A DNA stretch of 64,000 nt from Acidobacteriota bacterium (GCA_018268785.1 JAFDVY010000002.1:62001-126000), one strand, 5' to 3'. Shown: positions 37,301 to 46,272, counted from the stretch's first letter. The notes: generated by a model from the letters alone, not told the origin. A program made the numbers and translations.

Positions 37301-38032
37301 GAAAGTAAAGGACACCAAACCGTTCGAAAATCCGTACTGCGCGTTTTGACTGTTGTTGACCATCTTGAATTCGCCAATGGACTCAAGCGAAGGATGGTTC
37401 TGGGAGACGTCTCCGGCGAGAGCGGTGCCGCTGACCGGAATTCCGTCAATGTAAACCTCATTCGAATAACTGATCCCGCCGCTGATGTGTAAACGATAGT
37501 CCGGCGTCGCACCTGGAGTTGAACCGGCCACGCCCGGCGTCAGCAGCACGAAGCTCAAGGGGTTGCGGCTGTCACCGCTGAGTGGTACCGGCAGATCCTT
37601 GATTTCCTGTGGCGTGATACTAGTGCCGATGTCAGAGGTCTGCGTGTCGACCGCGGCGGCGTTCGCCGAGACGGTCACGGTATCTTTAATTTCACCCGGG
37701 CTCAGCGTCACGACGAGTGAAATCGTTTTGCCAACTTCGACCACAAGGCGTTCCTGCGTGGAAGTGGCGAAACCTTTTGCTTGAACCGTTAATGAATAGA
37801 CGCCAGGAGCGAGATTGAGAAAATTGAAATCGCCAGCAGCGCCGGAAGTCGAGGTCGCGACCACTCCAGTCGCTGTGTTCTTTAGCGATAGCTCGGCGCC
37901 AGCGATACTCCCCTTCTGGGTGTCTTGCGTTTCACCCCGGATAGCACCGCGGTCCGCTTGCGCGCTTGCACGAAATGGAAGAAAAAGAATGGAAAGCAAA
38001 GAGAAAAACACAACGAGAGATCTTGTCTTCAT
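34337..38032 (-). CDS. TonB-dependent receptor with N-terminal carboxypeptidase-regulatory-like domain
   Basis: Outer-membrane active transporter, 1231 aa. ATG 38032 has a GGGGAGGAG ribosome site; an upstream in-frame ATG (38056) is rejected. After the signal peptide (VVFFSLLSILFLPFRASAQ) come a CarboxypepD_reg-like domain (about 25-105), a plug domain (about 115-240) and a long barrel ending in FGLKLEF with the terminal Phe. This is the Oar-like architecture common in Acidobacteriota. A LacI-type operator lies just downstream of its promoter, so it is probably induced with the sugar genes and imports oligosaccharides (inference). Confidence 0.92.
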   Translation of the reverse strand: MKTRSLVVFFSLLSILFLPFRASAQADRGAIRGETQDTQKGSIAGAELSLKNTATGVVATSTSGAAGDFNFLNLAPGVYSLTVQAKGFATSTQERLVVEVGKTISLVVTLSPGEIKDTVTVSANAAAVDTQTSDIGTSITPQEIKDLPVPLSGDSRNPLSFVLLTPGVAGSTPGATPDYRLHISGGISYSNEVYIDGIPVSGTALAGDVSQNHPSLESIGEFKMVNNSQNAQYGFSNGLVSFTFKSGTNQYHGTLYDYLQNDALNATGFVGNATGQKKAPLKQNEYGGNFGGPVWIPKLYEGKNKTFFFVDYTGFKFRPSSNNASLTTFPNKFRAGDFSQILGPQLTVNGSAVTDAAGNPIFTGEIYNPFSVHTVTGPDGNQYQVRDSYANNIIPTSAFSAVSQKILPSFPTASNDGLFNNFLRVQSSKVDEHRVVIKLDEHISERQTIAGSAFWGGYLNGNNGSLNALDSAITDAPTKQFRVTHNYTFSPTLVNSLNVGFLRDTNLAGPQQAGPGLAALGIMGLPPLGGSSSFPHIGISSITGIGGTQGSIVAENRYIVNDNLVKIHGRHSFNIGGELRRLQRNEGGLPVGNWVFEATQTAQNGTGFINGNQAVSIPAGTGNPFASFLLGGSDFSRIDYPVMQYQRWLQTGVYFQDDWRVSSNLTLNLGIRYDIQVPRTEAKGNVSTLDPTLPNPAAGNLPGAFTYYGNGPGRNGKARIGDTSYTGFQPRIGFAYSPGTHRMSYRGSFAVNRPVGNDNLVNGIGGGLYDSGFAGLATLNRPGDAIGSAAYYWDNPYPASAITGANLDPGALVGNTNPPWVRPSSGIPPTQFFWTGQVQRQLNSTMLLSVGYVGMHAYHMGVWSKPNQIDPALAKQFSAAAAAGGLPLNEFLALPITDPRAAAAGINAPWPGFVSTFGPAATIGQALRPFPQFGNIDNVENPIGSVSYNGLQTSLQKRFSNGLTFLVAYTFSKTIGDVDSNIGWQAGAENAVFAGSFFQDYYNGKAQRSVTSSDIPHNLSISYTYELPFGPGKKMLNHGGVVGKIVGGWQTSGILHYQSGRPIHIEYDAFGSSNPYHASDGFSFRPDVVPGQPLKNPAYDPNCSGPILAPGRAACQFYINPAAFKAPAQGDFGNAPNFFSGLRMPRFLNEDLSISKRIPLYERVNLQFQANFFNAFNRVVFGSGGAPTFIYNFAPPDLSAGSLQGSNTPFGIMTSQQNGPRIIQFGLKLEF

Positions 38033-38115
38033 AACGGCTCCTCCCCAAGAAGCCAAACGGTGAAACCTTTCACAGCGAACCCATAGAATTAGCAGTATCT
38101 AGGTGTAAATCAGCC

Positions 38116-38129
38116 ATGAATCGTTTCAT
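38116..38129. promoter_or_regulatory. LacI-type operator 2, before the TonB receptor
   Basis: ATGAATCGTTTCAT, inverted-repeat TGAA..TTCA around CG. It lies seven bases downstream of the -10 hexamer of the promoter at 38137-38166, i.e. around the transcript start. A related palindrome TGAAACCTTTCA (38061-38072) lies between it and the start codon and may be a weaker second site. Confidence 0.75.
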
Positions 38130-38136
38130 TGAGCGG

Positions 38137-38166
38137 ATTAGAGCATGCTGTTCCAATGACTGTCAA
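38137..38166 (-). promoter_or_regulatory. Promoter of the TonB receptor gene
   Basis: On the minus strand TTGACA (38161-38166), 18 bases and TCTAAT (38137-38142). The context GCTTGACA ... CATGCTCTAAT closely matches the promoter at 47404-47433, including the position of the operator. Confidence 0.7.
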
Positions 38167-38195
38167 GCGTTTTGTCAAAAAGGGATTATCCGTGA

Positions 38196-39239
38196 TTAGA
38201 GCGCGGCAGGCCTGAGGGACGAGACTGCGACCGGGTTTTGTGTTTTGGTCGAACTGCGAACGGTCAGCGTGGGCTTCAAGCGAACAATGAGGGGTTTGCC
38301 CTTCAATTTGCCATCAATGCGATCCATGAGCAGGTCCGCGCCCTGGGCTCCCATTTCATAGGTAGGCTGAGCCACAACGGTCAAACGAGGATAAAAGGAG
38401 TGGTCGCCGACAATGTCATCGAACGTTGCCAACCCCAGATCTTCCGGGTAGTGCACGCCCATCTCTTCAAACGCTTGAAGAACCCCCAACGTCATCATCC
38501 CATTGCAGACAAATATCGCGGATGGACGAACGCGCCTGAGCAAAAGTTCCTTGGCAATGCGATACCCGGACTCTTCTCGGAAATCGCCTTCGAGAATCAA
38601 CTCCCGGTTGACGTCCAGATGTGCTTCCCGGTGCGCTTCTACATAGCCTCGGAGGCGTTCGCGCGCGATCTGAAGCTTATGCGGCCCGGTAATGACTGCA
38701 ATATTCCGATAACCGACGCGAAGCAAATGACGCACGCAATCCTGCCCGCCTCGAACGTTGTCCAGCAGGACAGAGTCCAGTTTTATGCCCACCGCGGCTC
38801 TATCCAGGCAGACGACAGGAATTCCAGCCTCCACTACTCGTCGAATGTGGCCGCTATCCTTGCCCGGCGCACAGGCAAGAAGGATCCCATCGACGCGACG
38901 CGATCGCAGCGCAGCGAGAATGCTCTGCTCTCTCTCGATTTGCTCGTCGGTGTTCGCGGTAACCAAAAGATAGCGCCGCTGAAGGGCTTTTTCCTCGGCG
39001 CCACGCATGATGTCCGGAAAGAAAGGGTTGGTGATGTCTGGCAGGACCATGCCGAGCATGTAAGTCTGCTTAACTTTCAAACTGCGTGCAATTTCGTTTG
39101 GATGGTAGTCCAGCGCACGGATAGCGGCCTCAACGCGCTCTCGCAGTTCACGCCCCACGCTTGGATTGCCACTCAAGACATTGGAGACAGTACCGACAGA
39201 AACCCCTGCTCGTTTCGCGACTTCAACGATTGTCGACAT
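38196..39239 (-). CDS. LacI-family transcriptional regulator
   Basis: Sugar-responsive repressor, 347 aa. The N-terminal helix-turn-helix and hinge are classic: TIVEVAKRAGVSVGTVSNVLSG, then VEAAIRALDYHPNEIARSLK (to about residue 57). The rest is a periplasmic-binding-protein-like effector domain (YMLGMVLPDITNPFF, GILLACAPGKD). ATG 39239 removes a Cys-rich leader that is out of family. A palindrome shared by five sites in the locus lies in its own divergent promoter region, which supports autoregulation and a local regulon. Effector sugar is unknown. Confidence 0.93.
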   Translation of the reverse strand: MSTIVEVAKRAGVSVGTVSNVLSGNPSVGRELRERVEAAIRALDYHPNEIARSLKVKQTYMLGMVLPDITNPFFPDIMRGAEEKALQRRYLLVTANTDEQIEREQSILAALRSRRVDGILLACAPGKDSGHIRRVVEAGIPVVCLDRAAVGIKLDSVLLDNVRGGQDCVRHLLRVGYRNIAVITGPHKLQIARERLRGYVEAHREAHLDVNRELILEGDFREESGYRIAKELLLRRVRPSAIFVCNGMMTLGVLQAFEEMGVHYPEDLGLATFDDIVGDHSFYPRLTVVAQPTYEMGAQGADLLMDRIDGKLKGKPLIVRLKPTLTVRSSTKTQNPVAVSSLRPAAL

Positions 39240-39360
39240 GTGAGAGCACCGGCCGCGCCGTAAGGACTGCAACGGCTTAGGCGTTGTGGGGGAGATGATA
39301 GCAGGAGCGTGCAGGCAAATGCCACAGGCAAAGCAACGGAACATTTCACTTTTTGGCTAT

Positions 39361-39374
39361 TTGAATCGTTTCAT
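39361..39374. promoter_or_regulatory. LacI-type operator 3, between lacI gene and divergent operon
   Basis: TTGAATCGTTTCAT; contains the shared 13-mer. It lies 122 bases before the lacI-type start and 51 bases before the ATG at 39425. No clear -35/-10 pair was found on either strand. Confidence 0.7.
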
Positions 39375-39424
39375 CACGTGTGATAAAAACGCTTTGGTCT
39401 TTTTTGGGAGAGATCGGGTTCCAA

Positions 39425-40555
39425 ATGATGGGAATCTTAGGCAACCTTACCGCGGCTCGGTGGACTCGCTCTCGCTGGTTCCAAATCAAAGCGCGCGTCA
39501 TAGGCACCGGATTGTTTTTGCTTTTCTTGTCTTCCCAGGCTCCGGTCGCTTTGGGAGCTGATCAAGATCTCTGGGTGCGCCCACAAAACCCGGGGGATCC
39601 TCTTATTTGGGGACGGAAAGACGGGATCCTGTTCGGATTGCCCTCCGTGGGTGGTCTCCCGGGACCTCGCGGGCTGATTCGCGTGGGTGTCGTTTCTCCC
39701 GAAACCAACGTCCCACAGCTTGTTAATTTTGTCGCAATAGAACCCGTTGTGACCGGCGCGGGCAGGCGCTTTGACCGAATGGCGTTCAGTGAGCTTGAAG
39801 CGAGTCAGTTGGACGAAGGCAGCAGAGGCAAGCGGTTGTGGGTAGATCCCGCAGAAGATTTTCGTGGAACGCTTGCAACGGTGAAGGAATCCCCCAAGCG
39901 AATCGAACGGTTGAGCGTACGGATCGACGTCGAAAAATTCGCGGCAAATGGTGCGCAGGTATACGTGGTTGTGTCGATCGACAGCGACCGGCCTACTGAG
40001 CTCAACTTAACCGTGTTCCAAGCTGCCGATAGCCCCAAGATCGAGGAACTTACGCTCACTGCAACGATGGGCAACTTCGAACGGTTGCGGTGGCTCTTCC
40101 TGAAAAACATAATTGTGGACAGCCGTGTGCTGTATAACTCAGAGGAGGGCAATGCGTTTTTCGAGCACGAAAACTACCCGCTGGAGGAGATGCTGCGCAC
40201 AGCAGGCGGCGATGCAATCGCCCTTTGCGCGACAAACGAAGCCACTCCTTCTTCAGAAATGGACACGCCCTCCAGCTTTTGGCACTACCCGCTTCCCCGA
40301 ATGACCCAGTATTGGAAAGTGCTGGCACGGGACATAGAGCCCGATCTGCGCGTAAGGGTGAACGGGCGGCATACCTACTGGGGATCCCACAAAACAGTTC
40401 CGAACGGAACGGCTTTTGAAAACTTCGAAGTCAGGCAGCGATACCGGCCCGGCCAGATATTTATTTTCGGCATGACGATGACCGAGCCATGGGCCTTCGA
40501 ACCGCCGATTCCGCATTTGCTGCAGCCGGATTCAAAGAATGAAAAGAAAAATTGA
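39425..40555 (+). CDS. Secreted protein of unknown function in the sugar locus
   Basis: I do not recognise the family. The protein (376 aa from ATG 39425) has a long basic n-region, a hydrophobic core VIGTGLFLLFLSSQAPVA and a cleavage-like ALGADQD. The mature part is strand-rich with conserved-looking WGRKDGILFGLPS, VFQAADSPKIEEL and WHYPLPRMTQYW. It is the first gene of an operon with the DUF2961 gene, 27 bases apart, directly under operator 3. A GTG at 39380 would lie almost in the operator and is rejected. Possibly a carbohydrate-active enzyme or binding protein. Confidence 0.7.
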   Translation: MMGILGNLTAARWTRSRWFQIKARVIGTGLFLLFLSSQAPVALGADQDLWVRPQNPGDPLIWGRKDGILFGLPSVGGLPGPRGLIRVGVVSPETNVPQLVNFVAIEPVVTGAGRRFDRMAFSELEASQLDEGSRGKRLWVDPAEDFRGTLATVKESPKRIERLSVRIDVEKFAANGAQVYVVVSIDSDRPTELNLTVFQAADSPKIEELTLTATMGNFERLRWLFLKNIIVDSRVLYNSEEGNAFFEHENYPLEEMLRTAGGDAIALCATNEATPSSEMDTPSSFWHYPLPRMTQYWKVLARDIEPDLRVRVNGRHTYWGSHKTVPNGTAFENFEVRQRYRPGQIFIFGMTMTEPWAFEPPIPHLLQPDSKNEKKN

Positions 40556-40582
40556 ACCCTTACATTACATAAGGAGAGACTC

Positions 40583-41788
40583 GTGAACAAACTCAGATTT
40601 ATTTTTTGCAAAAACTATTCGCAGAGGAAAAGGCCTGCCGCCCGGCTAGGGAGTTTGTTGCTAGCGGTCATTGGGCTCTGTGCGTTTTCGACGAGTGCAC
40701 AAGACTTGTCGTCGCTTCCATTTCAAAAGACGTATACCCAGGAGCGCGTTTCCTCGTCCGATCCTACCGGCGGAAACGACGATGGCAACTGGAAGAACCC
40801 CATCAAAGCGGGAGAGCAACGGACCATTGCCGAACTCGCCGGTCCGGGAATCATCACCCACATGTGGTTCACCATTGCGACTCCAGAACAGTATCATTTG
40901 AAAAAAATCGTACTGCGAATCTTCTGGGATGGCGATGCGCTGCCGGCGGTGGAAAGCCCAATTGGGGATTTTTTCGGATTGGGCTTGGGAGAATATTTTG
41001 TTTATGAGTCCGGACCTCTTTCAGTCGGTTCGCAAAAAGCGCTGAATTGCTATTTCCCGATGCCCTTTTACAAGTCGGCGCGCATCACCATAACGAACGA
41101 AGGGACACAGCCGATCTCGGCGTTCTACTACAACATTGACTGGCAAAAACACGAGCATCTTCCCGAGAATATGTTTCGTTTCTACGCCGAATACCGTCAA
41201 GCGCAGCCAAATCAGGGATGGACGGATGACTGGAAGGCGAACAGTGATCCCAAGGTTGACGGAGCGAAAAACAAGGATGGGCAGTCCAATTACGTGATGT
41301 TCGAGGCAGAGGGGCCCGGGCACTACGTCGGAGTCACACAGAGCATTTTGCAAAATCAGGGAGACTGGTGGGGAGAAGGCGACGACATGATGTTTGTGGA
41401 TGATCGGCAGACTCCGCACATTCTTGGTACAGGCTCGGAAGACTACTATCTGGGTGCGTGGTGCTATGGCAATTGCGGCATAAATCCGTTCGGATCAAAC
41501 CATCCTACGTTTGCTTTTCAGCGCTATGGAAATCCCGTAAACGGAGGGGATAATCGCGGCGCGGAATGGACGGTCTATCGGTTCCACACCGATTCGCCAG
41601 TGCCCTTCTCCAAATATTTCAAGATGACCATCGAGCATGGACATGCCAATCATCGCTCGGACAATTTCTATACGGTTGCGTATTGGTATCAAAAAGGACC
41701 GCACAAACTCCGGAAGCCACTTCCACCGGTTGAAGACCGCATTCCCAGGATGGTGAATGTCGGCGGGCCGAGTATGGGCAAGCCGTAA
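40583..41788 (+). CDS. DUF2961 protein (GH172-type glycoside hydrolase), copy 1
   Basis: GH172 enzymes act on alpha-D-fructofuranosides (difructose dianhydride I synthase/hydrolase) or D-arabinofuranosides. The 401-aa protein starts at GTG with AAGGAG ahead, has a signal peptide (LGSLLLAVIGLCAFSTSAQD), the family's N-terminal GPGIITHMWFT and the conserved GTGSEDYY (residues 282-289), with FWDGDALPAVESPIGDFFG between. Length fits the family. It shares the operon with the unknown secreted protein upstream. A second copy is at 50978. Confidence 0.88.
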   Translation: MNKLRFIFCKNYSQRKRPAARLGSLLLAVIGLCAFSTSAQDLSSLPFQKTYTQERVSSSDPTGGNDDGNWKNPIKAGEQRTIAELAGPGIITHMWFTIATPEQYHLKKIVLRIFWDGDALPAVESPIGDFFGLGLGEYFVYESGPLSVGSQKALNCYFPMPFYKSARITITNEGTQPISAFYYNIDWQKHEHLPENMFRFYAEYRQAQPNQGWTDDWKANSDPKVDGAKNKDGQSNYVMFEAEGPGHYVGVTQSILQNQGDWWGEGDDMMFVDDRQTPHILGTGSEDYYLGAWCYGNCGINPFGSNHPTFAFQRYGNPVNGGDNRGAEWTVYRFHTDSPVPFSKYFKMTIEHGHANHRSDNFYTVAYWYQKGPHKLRKPLPPVEDRIPRMVNVGGPSMGKP

Positions 41789-41888
41789 TTGAATTCTCAC
41801 CGGCGCTAGGCTAACACCGGCCGCAGAATCAAGAAAGTTGTGGCGCGTTACTTGGGATTGGTTGGGAATCTCGTCCAAGCTAAAGCGA

Positions 41889-44243
41889 TCAGTTGCCGGC
41901 GTCCAATCTCAGAGTGTATCCGTCGCTGGCAAGTTTGTTGCCGAAAACGATGACTGGCGCTTGGTGGTTCACTACAATCCTGTACTGCGCGGTCTGATTG
42001 ACTCCCGCAAAGCGAACTACGAGCTCCTGCAGTTTTGGCACCGCTTCAGCTTCAAACGAAATCGTGTTGCCGGATACGCGCAGATTTGTCAGGGTAGAGC
42101 CGTTGAAACCAACCGCATGCTTGCGACGGAGATCGACGAACGCGTCGCCAAGCGTGCCAGACATGATTTCCACTGAAGTCATCGCACTGCCCGTGCCCCA
42201 GTGAAAGCCGGTCATTGAACCGGGCTCATTCTTGAATCCCGTGTGCGCCCAGTTTTCCCATGGCGCAACCGCGAAAGTAGCGCGGGCGGCGCCGACTGCC
42301 CGCTCTAGATACTCCGCCTCTCCGGTTTCCTTGTAGTAGTCCAGAAGCAGAACTGCGGCGTAGCACTGCCTTGCGTCGCTCCATTCCGCGTCGGTATTTT
42401 GCGTTGTGAATCCGCCCAGCAGTTTTGGATCAAAATACGGGGGATTCCACACTTGTTGCGTCAATAGCAGGTAGTCAAGAACTTCGGAACCCTTCTGCAG
42501 CCACTTGCGCTCTTTCGACGTGCGGTAGAGCTCCAGATAGGCCATCGCGGCCTGCATGGTCGACAGGTTGTTCTGGGGATATTGGGCGGTCACACGATCG
42601 TAGAAATCAAAATTCTTTCGCGCACAAGATTTGAACGTTTCGAAATCCCACCAGAGCTGGCGCGGCAGCACTTCACGACTGACAAATTCCATGGCCCGAG
42701 TCCCTGCATCTGTATAAGTCTTTTCTCCCGTAACTTCGCCGAGTCTGAGCAAGAGAAGAGCGGAGCCCGCTGTTTCGGCGTTCAGGTCACGAAACTCCTG
42801 CCGCGGTTTGAGTTCCGCGTCGAACCACGAAGGAATTACTCCAGAAGGCCTTTGGTGCTGCACCAGAAAATCGCCATAACGCCGAACAAAAGCTGTGATT
42901 TCGCCTTTCCGATTTGGCGTCAGTTCCTCTGCCCATCGAAGCATCCAATATGCCGTCCAGGACATGCAAAAAGCATGGTAGTCGTCCGAAAAGCCGGCCC
43001 AGCCGTCCTCTTTAATCCAGCGATGCGAGGAAACTAGATAAATGGTTGGGAACGCTCCATCTTGCTGCGGACTCTGCAAAGCCAGCGTCAGAACGCTCTC
43101 CGCTTTTCGCTGTATGTCTGCATTTTGTGTTTTCCGGCCATAGAGATACCAACCGTATGCCGTTCGCAAAGACTGAAACCAGGAATTAAACCAGGCATCT
43201 TCTTCGGGTTTGTCCCAATAGCCTAGATAATTGCGATTGCTCAGCAGCGTGCCGCAATTTCCGCCACCTGCGGGACAGTCTACCTGCCGATAGACTTCGT
43301 CGGCGTAACGGATCCACGCTTCCCGTCGCCACTCATCAAATGTTTCAAGCTCCGGCTGACGCACGTTCTTTTGCAAATCCTTCGACATCAACAACGCTTC
43401 GTGTCCCATGGTTTGCCACAGTCGCCGCACGATTCGTCGGTAGCCAAGTTTCAGCGGTTGCGGAGAGGCCACAATCGTGTAAGCGTAATCGATAGTTTTT
43501 CCAGGCGTTGAGATTGCGCTGTTCGAAGAGCGCCGGAAGTAGCTATGCCCGTAAGGTTCCGATGCGACAGCTCCATAGGACATCCACGGTTTGGCTTCAG
43601 AAGTCACATCCAAATCTAGAGCAAGATGAGGTTCTGAATGGGTAGCAAGTGCGGGCATCAAAGCGGCAAGGACTGCGCCTTGCTGGAGCATCACGACCGG
43701 AGATTTGAAACCCCATTGAGGTATGAGGCCGTCGCTTTCATTTTTTAGATTTTGGCTCCAAACAAAATCGACGGGCCCCGACGTTTGCGTATCGGACGCG
43801 CGTCTTCCTGGCACGAATACGTATCTATCCTCAACAGAGCGCGTCACTGTTCCCGGGTTTGGCGTGAATTGCACCTGGACGGAGATCGCATCTGGCTCTG
43901 TAGTCAGTGAGAGTACGCGTTGCACGGATCCTGTGGCGCAATTGGAAATGATGACAATCTTGGCCGGACGCTTGCGGGCCTTGAGCGATTTAATGGCGCA
44001 AGCTTGCAGGTTGGCGGGCGTCCCCGATGTCACGCGAGTTACAAATCCCCTTGTAGATAAGGCGCCTGTCCACTTTCCATTTTGAAGAATTTCAATGACT
44101 TCGTTTGCACCCTGGCCGTCGCGAACTATTTGGACGCGTATCTTTCCGCCCTGGGCCATCAATGCAAGGCGGGAAGGCTGCTGTTCCCCCCGTAAAATTG
44201 CCGCGTTTGCAAGCAACAACGAAATGGCAAAGAGGATTTTCAT
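41889..44243 (-). CDS. Secreted six-hairpin (alpha/alpha-barrel) glycosidase-like protein
   Basis: A 784-aa exported protein (signal MKILFAISLLLANAAILRG). The first about 270 residues are strand-rich; the region about 280-700 is helical with repeated aromatic segments (DEWRREAWIRYADEVYRQVD, WFNSWFQSLRTAYGWYLYG, MSWTAYWMLRWAEELTP), as in alpha/alpha-toroid hydrolases and lyases; the last about 70 residues form a small beta domain. I could not assign a GH or PL family. It ends the operon DUF4380 - symporter - small membrane protein. Likely acts on the same polysaccharide; activity unknown. Confidence 0.72.
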   Translation of the reverse strand: MKILFAISLLLANAAILRGEQQPSRLALMAQGGKIRVQIVRDGQGANEVIEILQNGKWTGALSTRGFVTRVTSGTPANLQACAIKSLKARKRPAKIVIISNCATGSVQRVLSLTTEPDAISVQVQFTPNPGTVTRSVEDRYVFVPGRRASDTQTSGPVDFVWSQNLKNESDGLIPQWGFKSPVVMLQQGAVLAALMPALATHSEPHLALDLDVTSEAKPWMSYGAVASEPYGHSYFRRSSNSAISTPGKTIDYAYTIVASPQPLKLGYRRIVRRLWQTMGHEALLMSKDLQKNVRQPELETFDEWRREAWIRYADEVYRQVDCPAGGGNCGTLLSNRNYLGYWDKPEEDAWFNSWFQSLRTAYGWYLYGRKTQNADIQRKAESVLTLALQSPQQDGAFPTIYLVSSHRWIKEDGWAGFSDDYHAFCMSWTAYWMLRWAEELTPNRKGEITAFVRRYGDFLVQHQRPSGVIPSWFDAELKPRQEFRDLNAETAGSALLLLRLGEVTGEKTYTDAGTRAMEFVSREVLPRQLWWDFETFKSCARKNFDFYDRVTAQYPQNNLSTMQAAMAYLELYRTSKERKWLQKGSEVLDYLLLTQQVWNPPYFDPKLLGGFTTQNTDAEWSDARQCYAAVLLLDYYKETGEAEYLERAVGAARATFAVAPWENWAHTGFKNEPGSMTGFHWGTGSAMTSVEIMSGTLGDAFVDLRRKHAVGFNGSTLTNLRVSGNTISFEAEAVPKLQELVVRFAGVNQTAQYRIVVNHQAPVIVFGNKLASDGYTLRLDAGN

Positions 44244-44311
44244 AGCGCACCAATAAAGTTTCGAGTAGTTGCCAGGTAGAACCGCCGGTTACGAATGGTG
44301 ACAGCAGAGAT

Positions 44312-44527
44312 CTATTTTGGATGGCGCGGCCAAAAACAAATTCCGTACACCAACCCAAGCGCCAGCAGGCCAATACCCCACCAGATTTGCAAATGCATGC
44401 CTTGCATGGCGACACCTTGAGTATCCGAAGTGGGGGCCCAAAGTCCGGCGACAAGAATCAGGGCTCCATAGACTGCGAGGAGCCATCCGGCAAAAAACCA
44501 AATGGGAATCATTGTTTTCGTACTCAT
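44312..44527 (-). CDS. Small two-TM protein following the symporter
   Basis: A 71-aa protein with two membrane helices (IWFFAGWLLAVYGALILVAGLWA and LQIWWGIGLLALGLVYGICFW). It begins six bases after the symporter stop and has AGGG ahead of the ATG, so it is co-translated with it. May be an accessory subunit or stabiliser of the transporter; family not recognised. Confidence 0.65.
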   Translation of the reverse strand: MSTKTMIPIWFFAGWLLAVYGALILVAGLWAPTSDTQGVAMQGMHLQIWWGIGLLALGLVYGICFWPRHPK

Positions 44528-44533
44528 CTTGCC

Positions 44534-46201
44534 CTACCAAAACAGGATGTTTAGCACGACGAACCCAATCGCAACAGCGCCGGCCCAGACCGCGGGCCGT
44601 TTGAAAATCGGAAGCTCGTCCATGGACGGCAAAGTTGTCAACCCGTAAACGAGACCCTGCAGTTCTTCTTCCGGCTTGGGTTTCGTAAACAGCGTTACCA
44701 CCACCGTCACCAGCACATTCGCAAGTAGCGACCACATAGCTCGATACAGGTTCTCAGCCATATCTTTGGCGTCCGAGGAGAAAGCAACATACCGCAGCGC
44801 AGGCGGGTCCAACTTCACCCACAACCAAAGCAGGAATGAGACCAAAATACCGGCCAGCAAGCCCCAAAAACCGGCGCTCGGTGTCGTCCGCTTCCACATC
44901 ATCCCAAGCACTACCGTTCCGAACATGGGAACGATGAAGAAGACAAACACGGCCTGCGCGTAAACGATGATGCTGGAAAAATTCATCACCAGATAAGCGG
45001 TTCCGATGCTGACGATTACACCTAGAAGGGAACACCAGCGCCCCATGCTGAGATAGTGGGCATCGGAGGCCTGCTTTCGCAGGAGAGGCTTGTAAATGTC
45101 GTAAGTCCAAACCGTTGCGAAAGCACTGACGTTGCCGGCCATTCCGCTCATGAAGCCCGCAATCAACGCAGTCACACCGAGGCCAAGAAGCCCTGGGCCG
45201 CAATAGCGCGCCAGCATCAGAGGCAAGGCCTCATTGTACGTATGGACACCAGGAGTGTTTACCATAGTTTCCGGCACGAGCTTAAACGGAAGCACGCCCA
45301 GGGCGAGGAGTCCCGGAAGAATCACAATGAGCGGTACCATCATCTTGAAAAAACTCCCAATGATAGTGCCCATCTGCGCTGAACGAAGATCCTTGGCAGC
45401 CATAACGCGTTGAACGACCAAGAAATCTGTGGTCCAGTAACCAAACGAAATGGCTAAGCCCCATCCGAAGACAATTCCCGTCCAATGAACGCCCATCGGA
45501 TTGGCTGTGAACGATCCTAGATTGCTCCACATGTGAGTAAAGTCTTGTCCGGGAAAATTCTCGGATATGCGACGAACCAACCCCGACCAACCGCCGGTTT
45601 CCGCGAGACCTGCGATCGGGATCACCAAAACGCCCAGCCAAATCAGCAAGAATTGCAGAACTTCCGTATAGATGGCTGAGAGCAAGCCGCCAGCCATGAC
45701 GTAAATGGCCACCGTAAGCGAAGAAACCCAGATACTGAAGTGAATGTTCCACCCCAGAATTACTTTCATGATGACGGCCATTGAATACATGTTGATGCCG
45801 CTCATCAGGATGGTCATTACCGCGAAGGAAATGGCTGAGAGCGAACGCGCACCCTCTCCGTAGCGAAGCTGAAGATAGCCGGGCACCGAATGTGTCTTAC
45901 AAATATAGTAAAACGGCAGCATGACCAGCGAGAGGAATAGAATCGCGGGGATCGCTCCAATCCAGTAGGCATGCGCAATGAGAATTCCGTACTGGTAGGT
46001 TGCTGCGGCGTAACCCATCATTTCCAGCGAGCCCAAATTCGCAGAGATAAAACTGAGGCCAGCGATCCAGGCGGTCATCCCATGGCCGGCGCTGAAGAAG
46101 TCTTCACCGGTTTTTGCGAACTTTCTTAGATAAAACCCAAGCCCGAGGACAAAGACGAAATAAATAACAATGATTGTCAGGTCGATTGGACTAAGCGACA
46201 T
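44534..46201 (-). CDS. Sodium:solute symporter (SSS family)
   Basis: Inner-membrane sodium-coupled sugar or organic-solute importer, 555 aa with about 14 membrane segments. TM1 region DLTIIVIYFVFVLGLGFYLRK, then AGHGMTAWIAGLSFISANLGSLEMMGYAAATYQYG (read in parts) fits SGLT-like sugar transporters. ATG 46201 is chosen; an in-frame TTG at 46276 overlapping the DUF4380 stop is an alternative. Being in the operon under operator 4 with an isomerase/kinase operon opposite, the substrate is most likely the pentose or deoxyhexose used here. Confidence 0.9.
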   Translation of the reverse strand: MSLSPIDLTIIVIYFVFVLGLGFYLRKFAKTGEDFFSAGHGMTAWIAGLSFISANLGSLEMMGYAAATYQYGILIAHAYWIGAIPAILFLSLVMLPFYYICKTHSVPGYLQLRYGEGARSLSAISFAVMTILMSGINMYSMAVIMKVILGWNIHFSIWVSSLTVAIYVMAGGLLSAIYTEVLQFLLIWLGVLVIPIAGLAETGGWSGLVRRISENFPGQDFTHMWSNLGSFTANPMGVHWTGIVFGWGLAISFGYWTTDFLVVQRVMAAKDLRSAQMGTIIGSFFKMMVPLIVILPGLLALGVLPFKLVPETMVNTPGVHTYNEALPLMLARYCGPGLLGLGVTALIAGFMSGMAGNVSAFATVWTYDIYKPLLRKQASDAHYLSMGRWCSLLGVIVSIGTAYLVMNFSSIIVYAQAVFVFFIVPMFGTVVLGMMWKRTTPSAGFWGLLAGILVSFLLWLWVKLDPPALRYVAFSSDAKDMAENLYRAMWSLLANVLVTVVVTLFTKPKPEEELQGLVYGLTTLPSMDELPIFKRPAVWAGAVAIGFVVLNILFW

Positions 46202-46272
46202 CAAGCGCGGAGCCGCAATCAGGGCCGCGCAGGAACTCTTTCCCCATAGCGAGAGAAAGGACCAGTCCGGGA

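Noticed and set aside
38061-38072. TGAAACCTTTCA as a sixth member of the 13-mer set
   Set aside because: It is palindromic but differs in the CG centre; mentioned only as a possible weak secondary site.
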